Assembly: GCA_945613785.1 (NCBI GenBank)
Contig: CALZAJ010000003.1
Coordinates: 1 to 34,994, forward strand
Source of the DNA: an uncultured Verrucomicrobiota bacterium
GTDB lineage: Bacteria; Verrucomicrobiota; Kiritimatiellia; RFP12; UBA1067
DNA length: 34,994 bases
Direction of reading: 5' to 3'
Positions 18,147-26,099 of the stretch are shown here, in pieces. Positions within the stretch are counted from its first letter, which is position 1; the number at the start of each line of letters is the position of its first letter. The notes under the pieces were generated by a model. That model was given only the letters and a program-made list of their open reading frames with translations. It was not told the DNA's origin and did not search any database. A program made the translations under genes and the position numbers.

Positions 18147-19272
18147 GTGCTTCGAGGGTTTTCTTTCCCTGCACAGGATGCTCAACCGTGACCTTCGCAC
18201 CCTTGCCTTCGCGCTTGATTTCAGTGACCTTATACTTCGTTCCGTTCAGGTCGATCGTATCGCCGGGAACGACTACGAATTCCTTTGTGCCGTTCCGTTC
18301 GTAGACCAGCGTCGCCTTGGCGTCAACCGCGACTTTGCGCTTGCTGGCACCGACGACCAGGACGAGCTTCTTCTTGTCGGACTTGCGTTCGACCGTGACC
18401 TCCGAGGCATCAACCTCGCGTTCCAAAGCCTTTTCGCCCTTTCCAGCCGCAATTTTGACCTTCGCGATCTTCTTTGCGTAGCCCTTGACGACGAATCCCG
18501 TCTTGCCGATGTCTTCGCCGGTCTTCATGTCATAGCCGAGTCCGAGCTGGCCATAGGCGTTCTTCTTGGACATGTCCTTGAAGTAGAAGCGGTAGTCACC
18601 GCCCGGCAACGGAGTCACGCGCTCGCAGAAGAACGGCAGGAAGGTCTCCTTGAGCGGAAGAACGAGCTTGAGCGAGTCCCGGTAGTCGGGGTGCGACGTG
18701 GGATCGGACGGATCGGTGCCGGCCAGGAACTCCTCCATGTTCGTGAAGCCGTCGCCGTCCTTGTCCTCGTCGACGTCCGCGGGGTTCTTCGGGTCGAGAC
18801 CGTACTTGTTCTCGTACTCGTCGGAGAGCCCGTCACCATCGGAGTCAAGCGTGATCTTGATTTCGGCCGGCTGAACCACGCCGCAATCGGCATAGGTGCA
18901 GACCTTGACGCCGAAGGGAATCGGACGACCGCAACCCTTGTGCTCGGATGTCGGATCGCCCGCTTCGCAGAAAACGCGGCGACCCGAGGCGAGGAAGCTC
19001 TGTTCGGACTCCGCCGGGGTCAGGGCCTTCGACGGTTTGTCAAAAACCTTGAGGGCTGCCTGATATTCGGACATATCCACCGGCTTGACGCCGTCCTTCT
19101 TGCCGCCACGGCGAATCTCTGCACTCGCCTCGGCCGCAGCCTCTTCAGGATCTTCGCCGCAGACGACGGTCATGACGACGATGCCACCCACCAGCGCCAG
19201 CGCGCCGGCACCCAGCAACAGCCAATCCCAGTGCGCAGCCAGGAAGCCTTTCTCGGAATTTCCGCCGATCAT
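18136..19272 (-). CDS. Amuc_1099-like pilus-system protein with zinc-ribbon-like cysteines and TSP3-type repeats
   Basis: A 378-residue single-pass protein by context and architecture. It has a short N-terminus, one membrane helix (about 17-37, WDWLLLGAGALALVGGIVV), then a soluble part expected on the periplasmic side. Four cysteines at about 102, 114, 125 and 130 (FCEAG, GCGRPIPFGVKVC, ADCG) look like a zinc-ribbon remnant. Residues about 142-195 hold thrombospondin-type-3/EF-like calcium motifs: DSDGDGLSDEYENKYGLD and DKDGDGFTNMEEFLAGTD. The rest is a beta-rich domain ending TVEHPVQGKKTLEALEQ. The track's GTG at 19275 is followed directly by ATG (19272), which overlaps the upstream TGA by one base (TGATG); I choose the ATG, although AAGGAGG is unusually close to both. 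It is translationally coupled to the Amuc_1100-like gene. Molecular role in the family is unknown. Confidence 0.82.
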   Translation of the reverse strand: MIGGNSEKGFLAAHWDWLLLGAGALALVGGIVVMTVVCGEDPEEAAAEASAEIRRGGKKDGVKPVDMSEYQAALKVFDKPSKALTPAESEQSFLASGRRVFCEAGDPTSEHKGCGRPIPFGVKVCTYADCGVVQPAEIKITLDSDGDGLSDEYENKYGLDPKNPADVDEDKDGDGFTNMEEFLAGTDPSDPTSHPDYRDSLKLVLPLKETFLPFFCERVTPLPGGDYRFYFKDMSKKNAYGQLGLGYDMKTGEDIGKTGFVVKGYAKKIAKVKIAAGKGEKALEREVDASEVTVERKSDKKKLVLVVGASKRKVAVDAKATLVYERNGTKEFVVVPGDTIDLNGTKYKVTEIKREGKGAKVTVEHPVQGKKTLEALEQ

Positions 19273-20369
19273 CACTTCACCTCCTTGGTCTCTTCAGCTT
19301 CGGCCTTGGCCTCTTCCGCCTTCGTCTCGGCGGACGGCTCCGCCTGAACCGTCTCCGCCGCGGCGGTCTCCTCGGCCTCCTCTTCCTCACGCGCCACGGA
19401 CCGCAGCGAGGAATAGGGCTTCGTGCCCTTGCCGAAATCGTAGGTCGTGACCGTCAATTCGACCGTGAACGGGACGCCCGTCGCAGGATCGGTGACCAGG
19501 CCCTTCTTGTTGGCGGCCTTCTCGTCGCCTTCGGCGTTCGCATCCTCGCCCTCTGCAGAGTGACGCTTGTTGCGCTTTTTCTTGCGCGCGCTTTCCTTCT
19601 CCTTGCCGCCACCCAGAATCGTGGCCAGGGCGTCGTCGGCACGCAGGAAGCTGAGAGCGTCCACCGTCACGAAACGCTCTTCCGTGATCAAGCGGTTGAT
19701 GACTTCGACCAGCGCGGCCGGACGGACCGTGAACTTGAAAGAATAGGTCTCGGTCGAAGCCAGCGGAGCCTTCTCCTCAACGACCTTCTTCTGCTGACGC
19801 TGACCCCTCGTGGGCTTCGGCGCTTCGACGACCTTCTTCTCGGCGACCGTCACGTTCTGGAGCTCCAGGGCACCGGACTCGGCAATGAGCGAGACGAAGT
19901 GATAGACCTCGGACCACTGACGCTGGTAGGTCGCGAGCTTGTCGGACTCCGGCATGTTGCCGCTCGTGATGAGCGGGAAGCCGAAGTTGAAGCCCTTCTT
20001 CACCAACCGGCCCTCTTCCGCTTCGCCCGGCAGCTTCGACAGACGACGGGCGCCATCGACCATGATCTTCTTGAAGCTGTCAGGATAGATGCCCGACTCA
20101 ACGGTCAGATCGCCCGCGGAGACGCGCTCCAACGCGTCATCATACCAGTCCTTCAGCGCCTTGGCGTTCGCCTCGATCGCCTTGATGGACTCCTGCGTCG
20201 GGGGAATCGCGCCGCTGTTGACGCGCTCGGCCGTGCCGATCAGACCCTCGAACTCATCCGCGATGTCGGTCTTCTGACCCTGCGCGGAGAAAATCAGGTA
20301 CCCGATCACGCCGGCCGCCACGAGTGCGCCACCGCCGATTCCGGCCATTATGGTCTTGTTCTTGTTCAT
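19272..20369 (-). CDS. Amuc_1100-like pilus-system membrane protein
   Basis: A 365-residue protein with a single N-terminal membrane helix (about 9-28, GIGGGALVAAGVIGYLIF), a helical segment (about 35-85), and a PilO-like alternation of helices and strands (FGFPLITSG; YSFKFTVRPAALVEVINRL). In Akkermansia muciniphila the corresponding protein, Amuc_1100, is an abundant outer-surface protein reported to signal through TLR2; I assign family membership by gene order, topology and length, not by an alignment. Distinctive here are a strongly basic insertion (about 255-290, SARKKKRNKRH) and an acidic Ala/Glu-rich tail (327-365). The start ATG at 20369 overlaps the PilM-like stop as ATGA, so translation of the two is coupled. 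The stop overlaps the next start in turn. Confidence 0.82.
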   Translation of the reverse strand: MNKNKTIMAGIGGGALVAAGVIGYLIFSAQGQKTDIADEFEGLIGTAERVNSGAIPPTQESIKAIEANAKALKDWYDDALERVSAGDLTVESGIYPDSFKKIMVDGARRLSKLPGEAEEGRLVKKGFNFGFPLITSGNMPESDKLATYQRQWSEVYHFVSLIAESGALELQNVTVAEKKVVEAPKPTRGQRQQKKVVEEKAPLASTETYSFKFTVRPAALVEVINRLITEERFVTVDALSFLRADDALATILGGGKEKESARKKKRNKRHSAEGEDANAEGDEKAANKKGLVTDPATGVPFTVELTVTTYDFGKGTKPYSSLRSVAREEEEAEETAAAETVQAEPSAETKAEEAKAEAEETKEVK

Positions 20370-22078
20370 TTGAACTGCATCTCCACTACAAACTGTTCAA
20401 CGCAACCGTCCTTGCCGAAGTCGGAGGACTCGATGACCTTGACGGACTCGGCGACGATCGCCGAGTTCTCACGGAGCTTCTCGGCGACGATCATCGAAGC
20501 CGTCTTGGCCTCGCCTTCGGACTTCGCCGCCGCCTTCTTGACGAAGTTGGCGATGTCATCCTTCCAGCCACGGATCGTCACACGACGCACAATCACTTCG
20601 GTCGTCACGGGCTCGGCCCTCTTCTTTCCGGGCTTCGACGTGTCAACGGGCTGCGTGACGGTCTTCTTGACCTGCTCCCACTTCTCGACCCAAAGCTCGT
20701 CACCGAGCGCCTGACAGATCGCATTGAAACGCGGACCCAGCACGCTGCGGCGCTGAATCAGTCCCTTGAGTTCCGCCGCAGCCGCCTCCTTGGCGTTCAG
20801 GTCGGCCGTCGCGGACTCGATCCGGCGCTGATTGGACTGCAGCTGCGAAACCTCGCCCTGAATCGCCTCGAACTTGGCCTCCTCGACCGCCACGTCATGC
20901 TTGAAGCCCAGAAGAACGCAGACGAGCGCCACGACGAACAACAACGCCGCGGCACCCACGAACGGGATGCGGGCCACCTCGGCACGGGCATCCAGCAGGG
21001 ATGCGGGCATCAGGTTGATCGCAATCGTCGCCTGGCCGGCCGCATGGAGCGCGACACCTGCCGTCGCGGACAGGACCGCCGCATCCGCCGCGACCGCTTC
21101 GGCATCAACGCCCGCACCAAGCGAAATGCGCTCAAAGGGATTGAGGAACTCGACCTCGATCTGGAGGGAGTCCCGGAAGAACGCATCAATCTGCGGCAGG
21201 AGAGCCGAACCGCCCGTCAGATAGAGCTTGGTCGGCACGCCGCCGCCCTGCTGACTGCGGTAGAAGTTGATGGAGCGCGAAACCTCGGCATGGAGACGGG
21301 TAAGGACCGCACGGCAGACCTTGGAAAGGCGGTCCAGCGTCTCATCCTCGTCCTCCGTGACACCGCCCATCGAGACATAGGCGCACTCACGCTTGATGCC
21401 TTCGGCTTCCTCGAGCGTGCAACCGAGCGCCTGGGCGATTTCCTTGGTGATCGTGTTGCCGGCGATCGGAATGGAACGGTTATAAAGCTTCTCATCCTCG
21501 GCGATGATCAGCGAGGCCGTCTTCGCACCGATGTCGAGCACCATGACGCAACCCTCGTCGCCGCGGTTCGCCTTGAGCGCATTCGTCACCGCGATCGGAG
21601 CGGCATCGACAAGCATCGGCTGGAAACCGGCCGCCTGGACGGCGTCGGTGATCGCCTCGACCTGTTCGGTCTTCGCGGCCACGATCAGGACGGCCTTGTC
21701 GCCGTTCGCCGTGTCCCCAAGGACCTGACGGTCGCAGATCATCTCATCAATCGGGAACGGGATGTTCTGCTCGATCTCGTAACGGACCAGCTGGTCGAAC
21801 TTGCCCTGGTCGCTGCCCGAGTCCGGAATCGCGGCGAAACGCGGGAAGACCATCTGACCGGAAAGGGAGACCGCGACCGGACCGGGCTTGATGCCCTTCT
21901 CACGGACGATCTCGAGCAGCGCCGGGGAAAGGACCGTGTCCGCATTGCCCGCATCGAGCGGAGCCGCGAGCGAGGCGGTACCGTAGTTGACCATCGTCAA
22001 CGACGCGCCGCTGGACTCGTATTCGGCCAACGCAATCGCCGAATAGCCGATGTTCAGAGTGAGAAACTTCTTAGCCAT
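20366..22078 (-). CDS. PilM-like actin-fold ATPase fused to a PilN-like membrane segment (Amuc_1101-like)
   Basis: The cytoplasmic part (about 1-300) is an actin/FtsA-like PilM domain: phosphate-1 loop LTLNIGYSAIALAE near the N-terminus, phosphate-2 loop VLDIGAKTASLII (about 180) and adenosine motif LYLTGGSALLPQID (about 285). A membrane helix follows (about 372-392, FVGAAALLFVVALVCVLLGF), then a coiled coil and a periplasmic alpha/beta tail (VTIRGWKDDIANFVKKAAAK) like PilN/GspL. Thus one 570-residue chain joins roles that are two proteins in classical type IV pili. The ORF track begins 19 codons early, inside the preceding gene; the ATG at 22078 (MAKKFLTLNIG) has AAGGAAG about 7 nt upstream and sits 11 nt after the Amuc_1102-like stop. 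It overlaps the next gene by 4 nt. Confidence 0.88.
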   Translation of the reverse strand: MAKKFLTLNIGYSAIALAEYESSGASLTMVNYGTASLAAPLDAGNADTVLSPALLEIVREKGIKPGPVAVSLSGQMVFPRFAAIPDSGSDQGKFDQLVRYEIEQNIPFPIDEMICDRQVLGDTANGDKAVLIVAAKTEQVEAITDAVQAAGFQPMLVDAAPIAVTNALKANRGDEGCVMVLDIGAKTASLIIAEDEKLYNRSIPIAGNTITKEIAQALGCTLEEAEGIKRECAYVSMGGVTEDEDETLDRLSKVCRAVLTRLHAEVSRSINFYRSQQGGGVPTKLYLTGGSALLPQIDAFFRDSLQIEVEFLNPFERISLGAGVDAEAVAADAAVLSATAGVALHAAGQATIAINLMPASLLDARAEVARIPFVGAAALLFVVALVCVLLGFKHDVAVEEAKFEAIQGEVSQLQSNQRRIESATADLNAKEAAAAELKGLIQRRSVLGPRFNAICQALGDELWVEKWEQVKKTVTQPVDTSKPGKKRAEPVTTEVIVRRVTIRGWKDDIANFVKKAAAKSEGEAKTASMIVAEKLRENSAIVAESVKVIESSDFGKDGCVEQFVVEMQFK

Positions 22079-22089
22079 TGCTTGCTTCC

Positions 22090-22806
22090 TTACTGAGCGA
22101 CCATCTCGTAGTCGTTCGGATAGACCATCGCCCAAATCGTCTTGGAGCGGTCAACGAGACCCGCGCGACGCTCGACGAACGGCTCGCCGTTGGGCTGCTT
22201 GGCATCCATGATCTTCGGATTCTCCCACCACTTGGTGTGGCTCTTGATCTCGTTGATCTGGCTCTCGCTGTCTCCGCCGACAACCTCACCGTTCGCATCG
22301 GTGATCACCAGACCGTAGGCCTTGGGCTCGCCGTACTGCTCGAGGAAGGACGGATGGGCACAGACGGAGGCCGCGTGCGTACCGCGCGGGATGTTCACGT
22401 AGGTGACGGTCTGGCTCATGTAGGAATAGGGCGCGAGCTTGGCGCGGCCTTCCTTGTCATTCACCGTCGCGCTCTTCGTCTCGAGCAGGACGTGCCAGGT
22501 GAACGTCAGCTGGTCGATGCACTTGTCCATCGTCTGGTACTTCGTCTCCATGACGATCCACCGACGCGGTTTGCCGTTCCAAGACGGACCCATCGGCGAC
22601 TCACCGATCGAGGGCGCAACCGCCGTCGACGAGCGACCGAGCTTCGGGAACTGTTCCACGCGAAACTTGATCTTCGCACCGCCCGCCGCGAGGTCCTCGC
22701 CGCCCGCCGCGATCACGGGACCCTTCTTCGGGCCGCGCGCCTTGGGAGCCGCCATTGAAACCGCAGCCGCGAGAGCCGCCGCCGTCAAAATCATCGCCTT
22801 CTTCAT
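22090..22806 (-). CDS. Amuc_1102-like secreted pilus-system protein
   Basis: A 238-residue exported protein with a typical signal peptide (MKKAMILTAAALAAAVSMAA). The mature part is mostly beta-strand and contains many Trp/Tyr/Lys residues (PRRWIVMETKYQ, LTFTWHVLLETK, SYMSQTVTYVNIPRG, KWWENPKIMDAK). No enzyme motif is seen. I place it in the Amuc_1102-like family because of its size, signal peptide and position first in the five-gene block directly before the PilM-like gene. A good ribosome binding site (AAAGGAG, 8 nt) precedes the ATG at 22806. The gene begins 19 nt after kdsD, so it probably shares its transcript. Function in the pilus-like complex is not known; periplasmic or surface location is expected. 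Confidence 0.75.
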   Translation of the reverse strand: MKKAMILTAAALAAAVSMAAPKARGPKKGPVIAAGGEDLAAGGAKIKFRVEQFPKLGRSSTAVAPSIGESPMGPSWNGKPRRWIVMETKYQTMDKCIDQLTFTWHVLLETKSATVNDKEGRAKLAPYSYMSQTVTYVNIPRGTHAASVCAHPSFLEQYGEPKAYGLVITDANGEVVGGDSESQINEIKSHTKWWENPKIMDAKQPNGEPFVERRAGLVDRSKTIWAMVYPNDYEMVAQ

Positions 22807-22825
22807 TGCGCTTCTCCTTTCGTCC

Positions 22826-23812
22826 TTAGAGGACTTTCATCTTGGGCAAATCCTGAATGTCCACGAGTCCGACCACCCGGCCGTCCGCAGCGCACACCGG
22901 CAGGTCGTCGATGCGCTTCTTTTCAAATACCTTGAGCAGCTCGCTCGCATACGCGTCGTCGCGCACGAACATCGGGGACGACGTCATGTGCACCGACACG
23001 GCATCACCGAGAATGGAACTCGAGCCCTTCTCGCTCATCACGCGACGGAAGTCGCCGTCGGTGAAGATGCCCTGAAGCTTGCCGGCCGCATCGGCGATCA
23101 CGGCGCTGCCGCACTTCGCCCGCGTCATCGCCATCAGCGCATCCATAACCGTCGCCGACGGGGCGACGCAAGCCATCTTCTCGCCCGCCCGCATGATGTC
23201 CGTCACCTTGAGGACGAGCGCACGACCGATCGCGCCGGCCGGATGGTTCATCGCATAGCTCGAGATGTCGAACTTCATCGCGTCGATCATCACCATCGCC
23301 AAGGCATCGCCCATCGCCATCGTCGCAGTGGTCGAGTTGGTCGGAGCCATACCGAACGGACACGCCTCCTTGCCGCACGGAATCTCGAGATGAATGTCGC
23401 TCATCTGCGCGAGCGTCGACTGCGGCTTGCCCGTCATGCCGATCACCTTGAGACCGTGACGACGAATCGCCGGGATGAGGCGCAGGATCTCGTCGGACTC
23501 GCCCGAGAACGAAAGCGCGATCAGGACGTCACGCGGGGCCACCATGCCAAGGTCTCCGTGCATCGCCTGCACGGGATTGAGCAAGATGGAGCGCGTGCCC
23601 GTCGAGGCGAAGATCGCGCTCATCTTCTCGGCGATGGCCAGGTTCTTGCCGACGCCCGTCACGACGATGATGCCTTCGTCCTTCACGCACTTCAGCATGA
23701 GGTCGATCGCCTCGGTGAAGGATTCACCGAGCGAATCACGGGTCTTCCGAAGGCCTTCGATTTCAACATCGAAGACCTCTTTGGCCCGGGCAATCATGGC
23801 GTCATTCGTCAT
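22826..23812 (-). CDS. kdsD: Arabinose-5-phosphate isomerase (KdsD/KpsF family)
   Basis: Interconverts ribulose-5-phosphate and arabinose-5-phosphate, the first committed step to Kdo of lipopolysaccharide or capsule. The 328 residues match the family length. The SIS domain fills about 30-175, with GVGKNLAIAEKMSAIFASTG, the PVQAMHGDLGM active-site histidine loop and SFSGESDEILRLIPAIRRHG. Two CBS domains follow (about 205-262, VTDIMRAGEKM...FTDGDFRR; and 270-328, MTSSPMFVRDD...GLVDIQDLPKMKVL). The start ATG at 23812 is 7 nt after the pta stop with only a weak AAGAG ahead, suggesting coupled translation. Its presence implies an LPS-bearing outer membrane, in line with the secretin downstream. 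Whether it feeds LPS or capsule cannot be told here; other Kdo genes are not in the window. Confidence 0.93.
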   Translation of the reverse strand: MTNDAMIARAKEVFDVEIEGLRKTRDSLGESFTEAIDLMLKCVKDEGIIVVTGVGKNLAIAEKMSAIFASTGTRSILLNPVQAMHGDLGMVAPRDVLIALSFSGESDEILRLIPAIRRHGLKVIGMTGKPQSTLAQMSDIHLEIPCGKEACPFGMAPTNSTTATMAMGDALAMVMIDAMKFDISSYAMNHPAGAIGRALVLKVTDIMRAGEKMACVAPSATVMDALMAMTRAKCGSAVIADAAGKLQGIFTDGDFRRVMSEKGSSSILGDAVSVHMTSSPMFVRDDAYASELLKVFEKKRIDDLPVCAADGRVVGLVDIQDLPKMKVL

Positions 23813-23819
23813 ATTTCTC

Positions 23820-24857
23820 TTACTTGGTGGTCGACTGAAGAAGCGTCACGCAGATCGTACCGACAATATCCTCCGCGGAGCAGCCGCGGCTAAGGTCGTT
23901 CATCGCCTTCGCGAGGCCCTGGAGATTCGGACCGATCGCCGTCGCGCCGCCGAGACGCTGCGCGATCTTGTAGCCGATGTTACCAGCCTGGAGGTCGGGG
24001 AAGATGAAGACGTTGGCGTTGCCCTGGATCTCGCCGTTCGGGTTCTTGAGCTCGCCGACCGAGGGAACGATCGCGGCATCGAACTGCATCTCGCCATCCA
24101 TCTTGATGCCGAGTTCAGCGAACTTCGGACGCGCGAGCTCGACGGCCTTCTGGACCTTCTCGACGAGGTCGCCCGCGGCGGAGCCCTTGGTGGAGAAGGA
24201 AAGGTACGCCACGCGCGGCTCACAGCCCGTGAGGTCGCGGTAGGTCTGCGCGGTCGCGAGACCGATGTCCACGAGCTGCTCGGCCGTCGGGTTGGGAATG
24301 ACGGCGCAGTCACCGAAGGCGAGGACGCTGTCACCGAACGGGGTCGGCTCCTTGAGATCCATGATGAAGCAGGACGAAGCGGTCTTGACGCCCTTCTGGG
24401 TGCCGAGCGTGTGGAACGCGGCACGGAGCATGTCGCCCGTCGAGGCGATCGAACCGGCGACGAGTCCGTCGACACGGCCGAGCTTGACCATCATGCCGCC
24501 GAAGTAGATGCGCTTCGTGCGGAGGGTCTTCTGCGCGGTCGCGAGGTCGATGATCTTCTGCTTCTCGGCCGGCTTCTTGGATTCCTTGGCGTTCCAGGCC
24601 TCGAGATAGGCGGCTTCGAGTTCGGCGTCGCCCTGCGTGTATTCAATCGTCTGTATTCCCTTGTCCGCAAGCTTCATGTGCGCGAGGCTCTCGGCAGTGG
24701 CAATCTCCTCGGGCGTGCCGAGCACGATCGGGGTGCAGATCTTACGTGCCACGCAGGCGCAGGCCGCGGTGATGACGCGCGGATCCATGCCCTCGGGAAG
24801 CACGACGGTCTTGTTGAGGGCGGAAGCCTTTTCGATAATGTTCTTGATGGCGTTCAT
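23820..24857 (-). CDS. pta: Phosphate acetyltransferase
   Basis: Converts acetyl-CoA and phosphate to acetyl phosphate and CoA, feeding acetate kinase. The 345-residue protein is the short, single-domain form (no DRTGG regulatory part). Motifs include VVLPEGMDPRVITAA at the N-terminus, DGLVAGSIASTGDMLRAAF (about 130), SSCFIMD, AYLSFSTKGSA, DGEMQFDAAIVPSV, and the C-terminal NVFIFPDLQAGNIGYKIAQR plus IGPNLQGLAKAMNDLSRGCS. The ATG at 24857 is preceded by AGAGGAG, which is the end of the last unit of a CTAG tandem repeat. The repeat is open in the pta frame (Leu-Glu-rich) but has no start codon, so I keep the ATG. The gene follows ackA by 89 nt and is 7 nt from kdsD. Confidence 0.96.
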   Translation of the reverse strand: MNAIKNIIEKASALNKTVVLPEGMDPRVITAACACVARKICTPIVLGTPEEIATAESLAHMKLADKGIQTIEYTQGDAELEAAYLEAWNAKESKKPAEKQKIIDLATAQKTLRTKRIYFGGMMVKLGRVDGLVAGSIASTGDMLRAAFHTLGTQKGVKTASSCFIMDLKEPTPFGDSVLAFGDCAVIPNPTAEQLVDIGLATAQTYRDLTGCEPRVAYLSFSTKGSAAGDLVEKVQKAVELARPKFAELGIKMDGEMQFDAAIVPSVGELKNPNGEIQGNANVFIFPDLQAGNIGYKIAQRLGGATAIGPNLQGLAKAMNDLSRGCSAEDIVGTICVTLLQSTTK

Positions 24858-24874
24858 TTTAGAAATTGTCTCCT

Positions 24875-24945
24875 CTAGTCTTTCTAGTTGTTCTAGACGT
24901 TCTAGTTGTTCTAGATCTTCTAGAACCGCTAGAACTTCTAGCTAG
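24875..24945. repeat. 9-bp-period CTAG tandem repeat between ackA and pta
   Basis: CTAG occurs at 24875, 24884, 24893, 24902, 24911, 24920, 24929 and 24938, eight times at an exact 9-bp period, with one more at 24942. The five spacer bases vary but usually end in TT on the plus strand (CTAGttgtt, CTAGacgtt, CTAGatctt). It fills most of the 89-nt gap between the two acetate genes. The last unit in transcript direction, CTAGAGGAG, supplies the pta ribosome binding site. No other copy was seen in this window. Confidence 0.92.
24899..24935 (-). promoter_or_regulatory. Potential mRNA hairpin within the CTAG repeat (ackA-pta intercistronic)
   Basis: On the transcript strand GTTCTAG-CG-GTTCTAGA pairs with TCTAGAAC-AA-CTAGAAC around the loop AGA: an 8-bp upper stem, a 2x2 internal mismatch and a 7-bp lower stem. 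No U run follows. It lies about 40 nt before the pta start, so it could affect mRNA processing or relative pta/ackA expression. Regulatory role is inference. Confidence 0.5.
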
Positions 24946-24946
24946 C

Positions 24947-26080
24947 TTACCCCAGCACCGCGACCGTGTCCTGTGCGATTGCGAGTTCCTCATTCGTCGG
25001 GATGGCGACGACAGGGATCTTGGAACCCTTTGCCGAGAGGACGGCGACGACGCCGTGGGCCTTCTTGTTGGCGGCCTTGTCGAGCTTGATGCCGAGCGCG
25101 CCGAGACGGTTGATGATGCGCTCGCGGACCTCGGTGGAGTTCTCGCCGATACCGCCGGTCATGATGATCGCGTCAGCGCCGCCGATGACGGTGTTGTAAC
25201 CGCCGATGTAGAGCGCCGTGCGATAGGCCAGCATCTCAAGCGCGAGTTCGGCCTGCTTGTCACCCTTCGCCGCCTTGCCGCAGATGTCGCGGCAGTCGGA
25301 GGAACCGGTGAGCGCGAGGAGACCCGACTTCTTGTTGAGGAGGTTGTCGGCCTGCGCGGGCGTGAGCTTCTCGGCTTCCATGATGGAGAGGACCGCCGCC
25401 GCGTCGATATCGCCGCAACGCGTACCCATCACCATGCCCGCAAGCGGGGTCAGTCCCATCGAGGTGTCGACGCACTGGCCGTTCTTGACGGCCGAGAGCG
25501 AGGAACCGTTGCCCATATGGCAGGTCACGAGATTGACCTTGGACACGGGCTTCTTGAGGAACTTCGCGGCCTCCTGCACGATGAACTTGTGCGAAGTGCC
25601 GTGGAAGCCGTACTTGCGGATGCCCATCTTCTTATAGTACTTGGGATCGATCGCGTAAAGCGCGGCGCAGTCAGGCATCGTCTGGTGGAAGGCGGTGTCG
25701 AAGACGGCAACGTTCGGAACGCCCTTGAAGATCTTCTCGCAGGCCTTGATGCCGCCGAGATTCGGGGGCATGTGCAGGGGGCCGAACTTGACGAGCTTCT
25801 CGAGCTTCTTCATCACGGCAGGCGAGACCTTCACGGAGTCCTTGAAGACCTCCGCGCCATGAAGGACACGGTGGCCGATCGCGTCAACGTCCTTCGCGGC
25901 ATCGCCGAGATCGGCGACGACCTGATCCAGCGCAGCCGTGTGGTCCTTGGGACCGCCGCAGCCGATGCGCTCGACGAGGCCCTTCGCGATGCGCTCGCCC
26001 TTCTGCATGTCGAAGAGCTGGTACTTGAGCGAGCTCGAGCCCGAGTTGATGACGAGAACTTTCCTGATTGCCTTCTTCAT
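24947..26080 (-). CDS. ackA: Acetate kinase
   Basis: Makes ATP and acetate from acetyl phosphate and ADP, the energy-yielding end of acetate fermentation. The product (377 aa from the ATG at 26080) has the ASKHA-fold signatures: VLVINSGSSSLKYQLF at the N-terminus, VAVFDTAFHQTMP, YGFHGTSHKFI, TCHMGNGSSLSAVKNGQ, TSMGLTPLAGMVMGTRCGDID and IIMTGGIGENSTEVRERI. It is slightly shorter than the usual ~400 residues without loss of a recognised motif. A GTG two codons upstream (26086) is also possible: AGGA is 6 nt from the GTG and 12 nt from the ATG. The gene lies 57 nt after the giant surface-protein gene, with a hairpin between them, and precedes pta, the reverse of the pta-ackA order common in enterobacteria. 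Confidence 0.96.
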   Translation of the reverse strand: MKKAIRKVLVINSGSSSLKYQLFDMQKGERIAKGLVERIGCGGPKDHTAALDQVVADLGDAAKDVDAIGHRVLHGAEVFKDSVKVSPAVMKKLEKLVKFGPLHMPPNLGGIKACEKIFKGVPNVAVFDTAFHQTMPDCAALYAIDPKYYKKMGIRKYGFHGTSHKFIVQEAAKFLKKPVSKVNLVTCHMGNGSSLSAVKNGQCVDTSMGLTPLAGMVMGTRCGDIDAAAVLSIMEAEKLTPAQADNLLNKKSGLLALTGSSDCRDICGKAAKGDKQAELALEMLAYRTALYIGGYNTVIGGADAIIMTGGIGENSTEVRERIINRLGALGIKLDKAANKKAHGVVAVLSAKGSKIPVVAIPTNEELAIAQDTVAVLG

Positions 26081-26099
26081 TTTCACTTTTCTTCCTGAG

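Noticed and set aside
16029-18191. 720-aa plus-strand ORF opposite the secretin gene
   Set aside because: Leu/Arg-rich low-complexity product with no recognisable motif, and the secretin frame is well supported.
20324-22096. 590-aa plus-strand ORF opposite the PilM-like gene
   Set aside because: Shadow frame; composition dominated by R, D, L and no start context or domain.
24858-24940. In-frame N-terminal extension of pta through the CTAG repeat (Leu-Glu heptad-like)
   Set aside because: The frame is open but contains no ATG, GTG or TTG, and a good ribosome binding site precedes the annotated ATG.
24875-24945. CTAG repeat as a CRISPR array
   Set aside because: Unit of 9 bp with 5-bp variable parts; far too short for repeats and spacers, and no cas genes.
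24866-26098. 410-aa plus-strand ORF opposite ackA
   Set aside because: Its N-terminus is the CTAG repeat read on the other strand and the rest is antisense to ackA.
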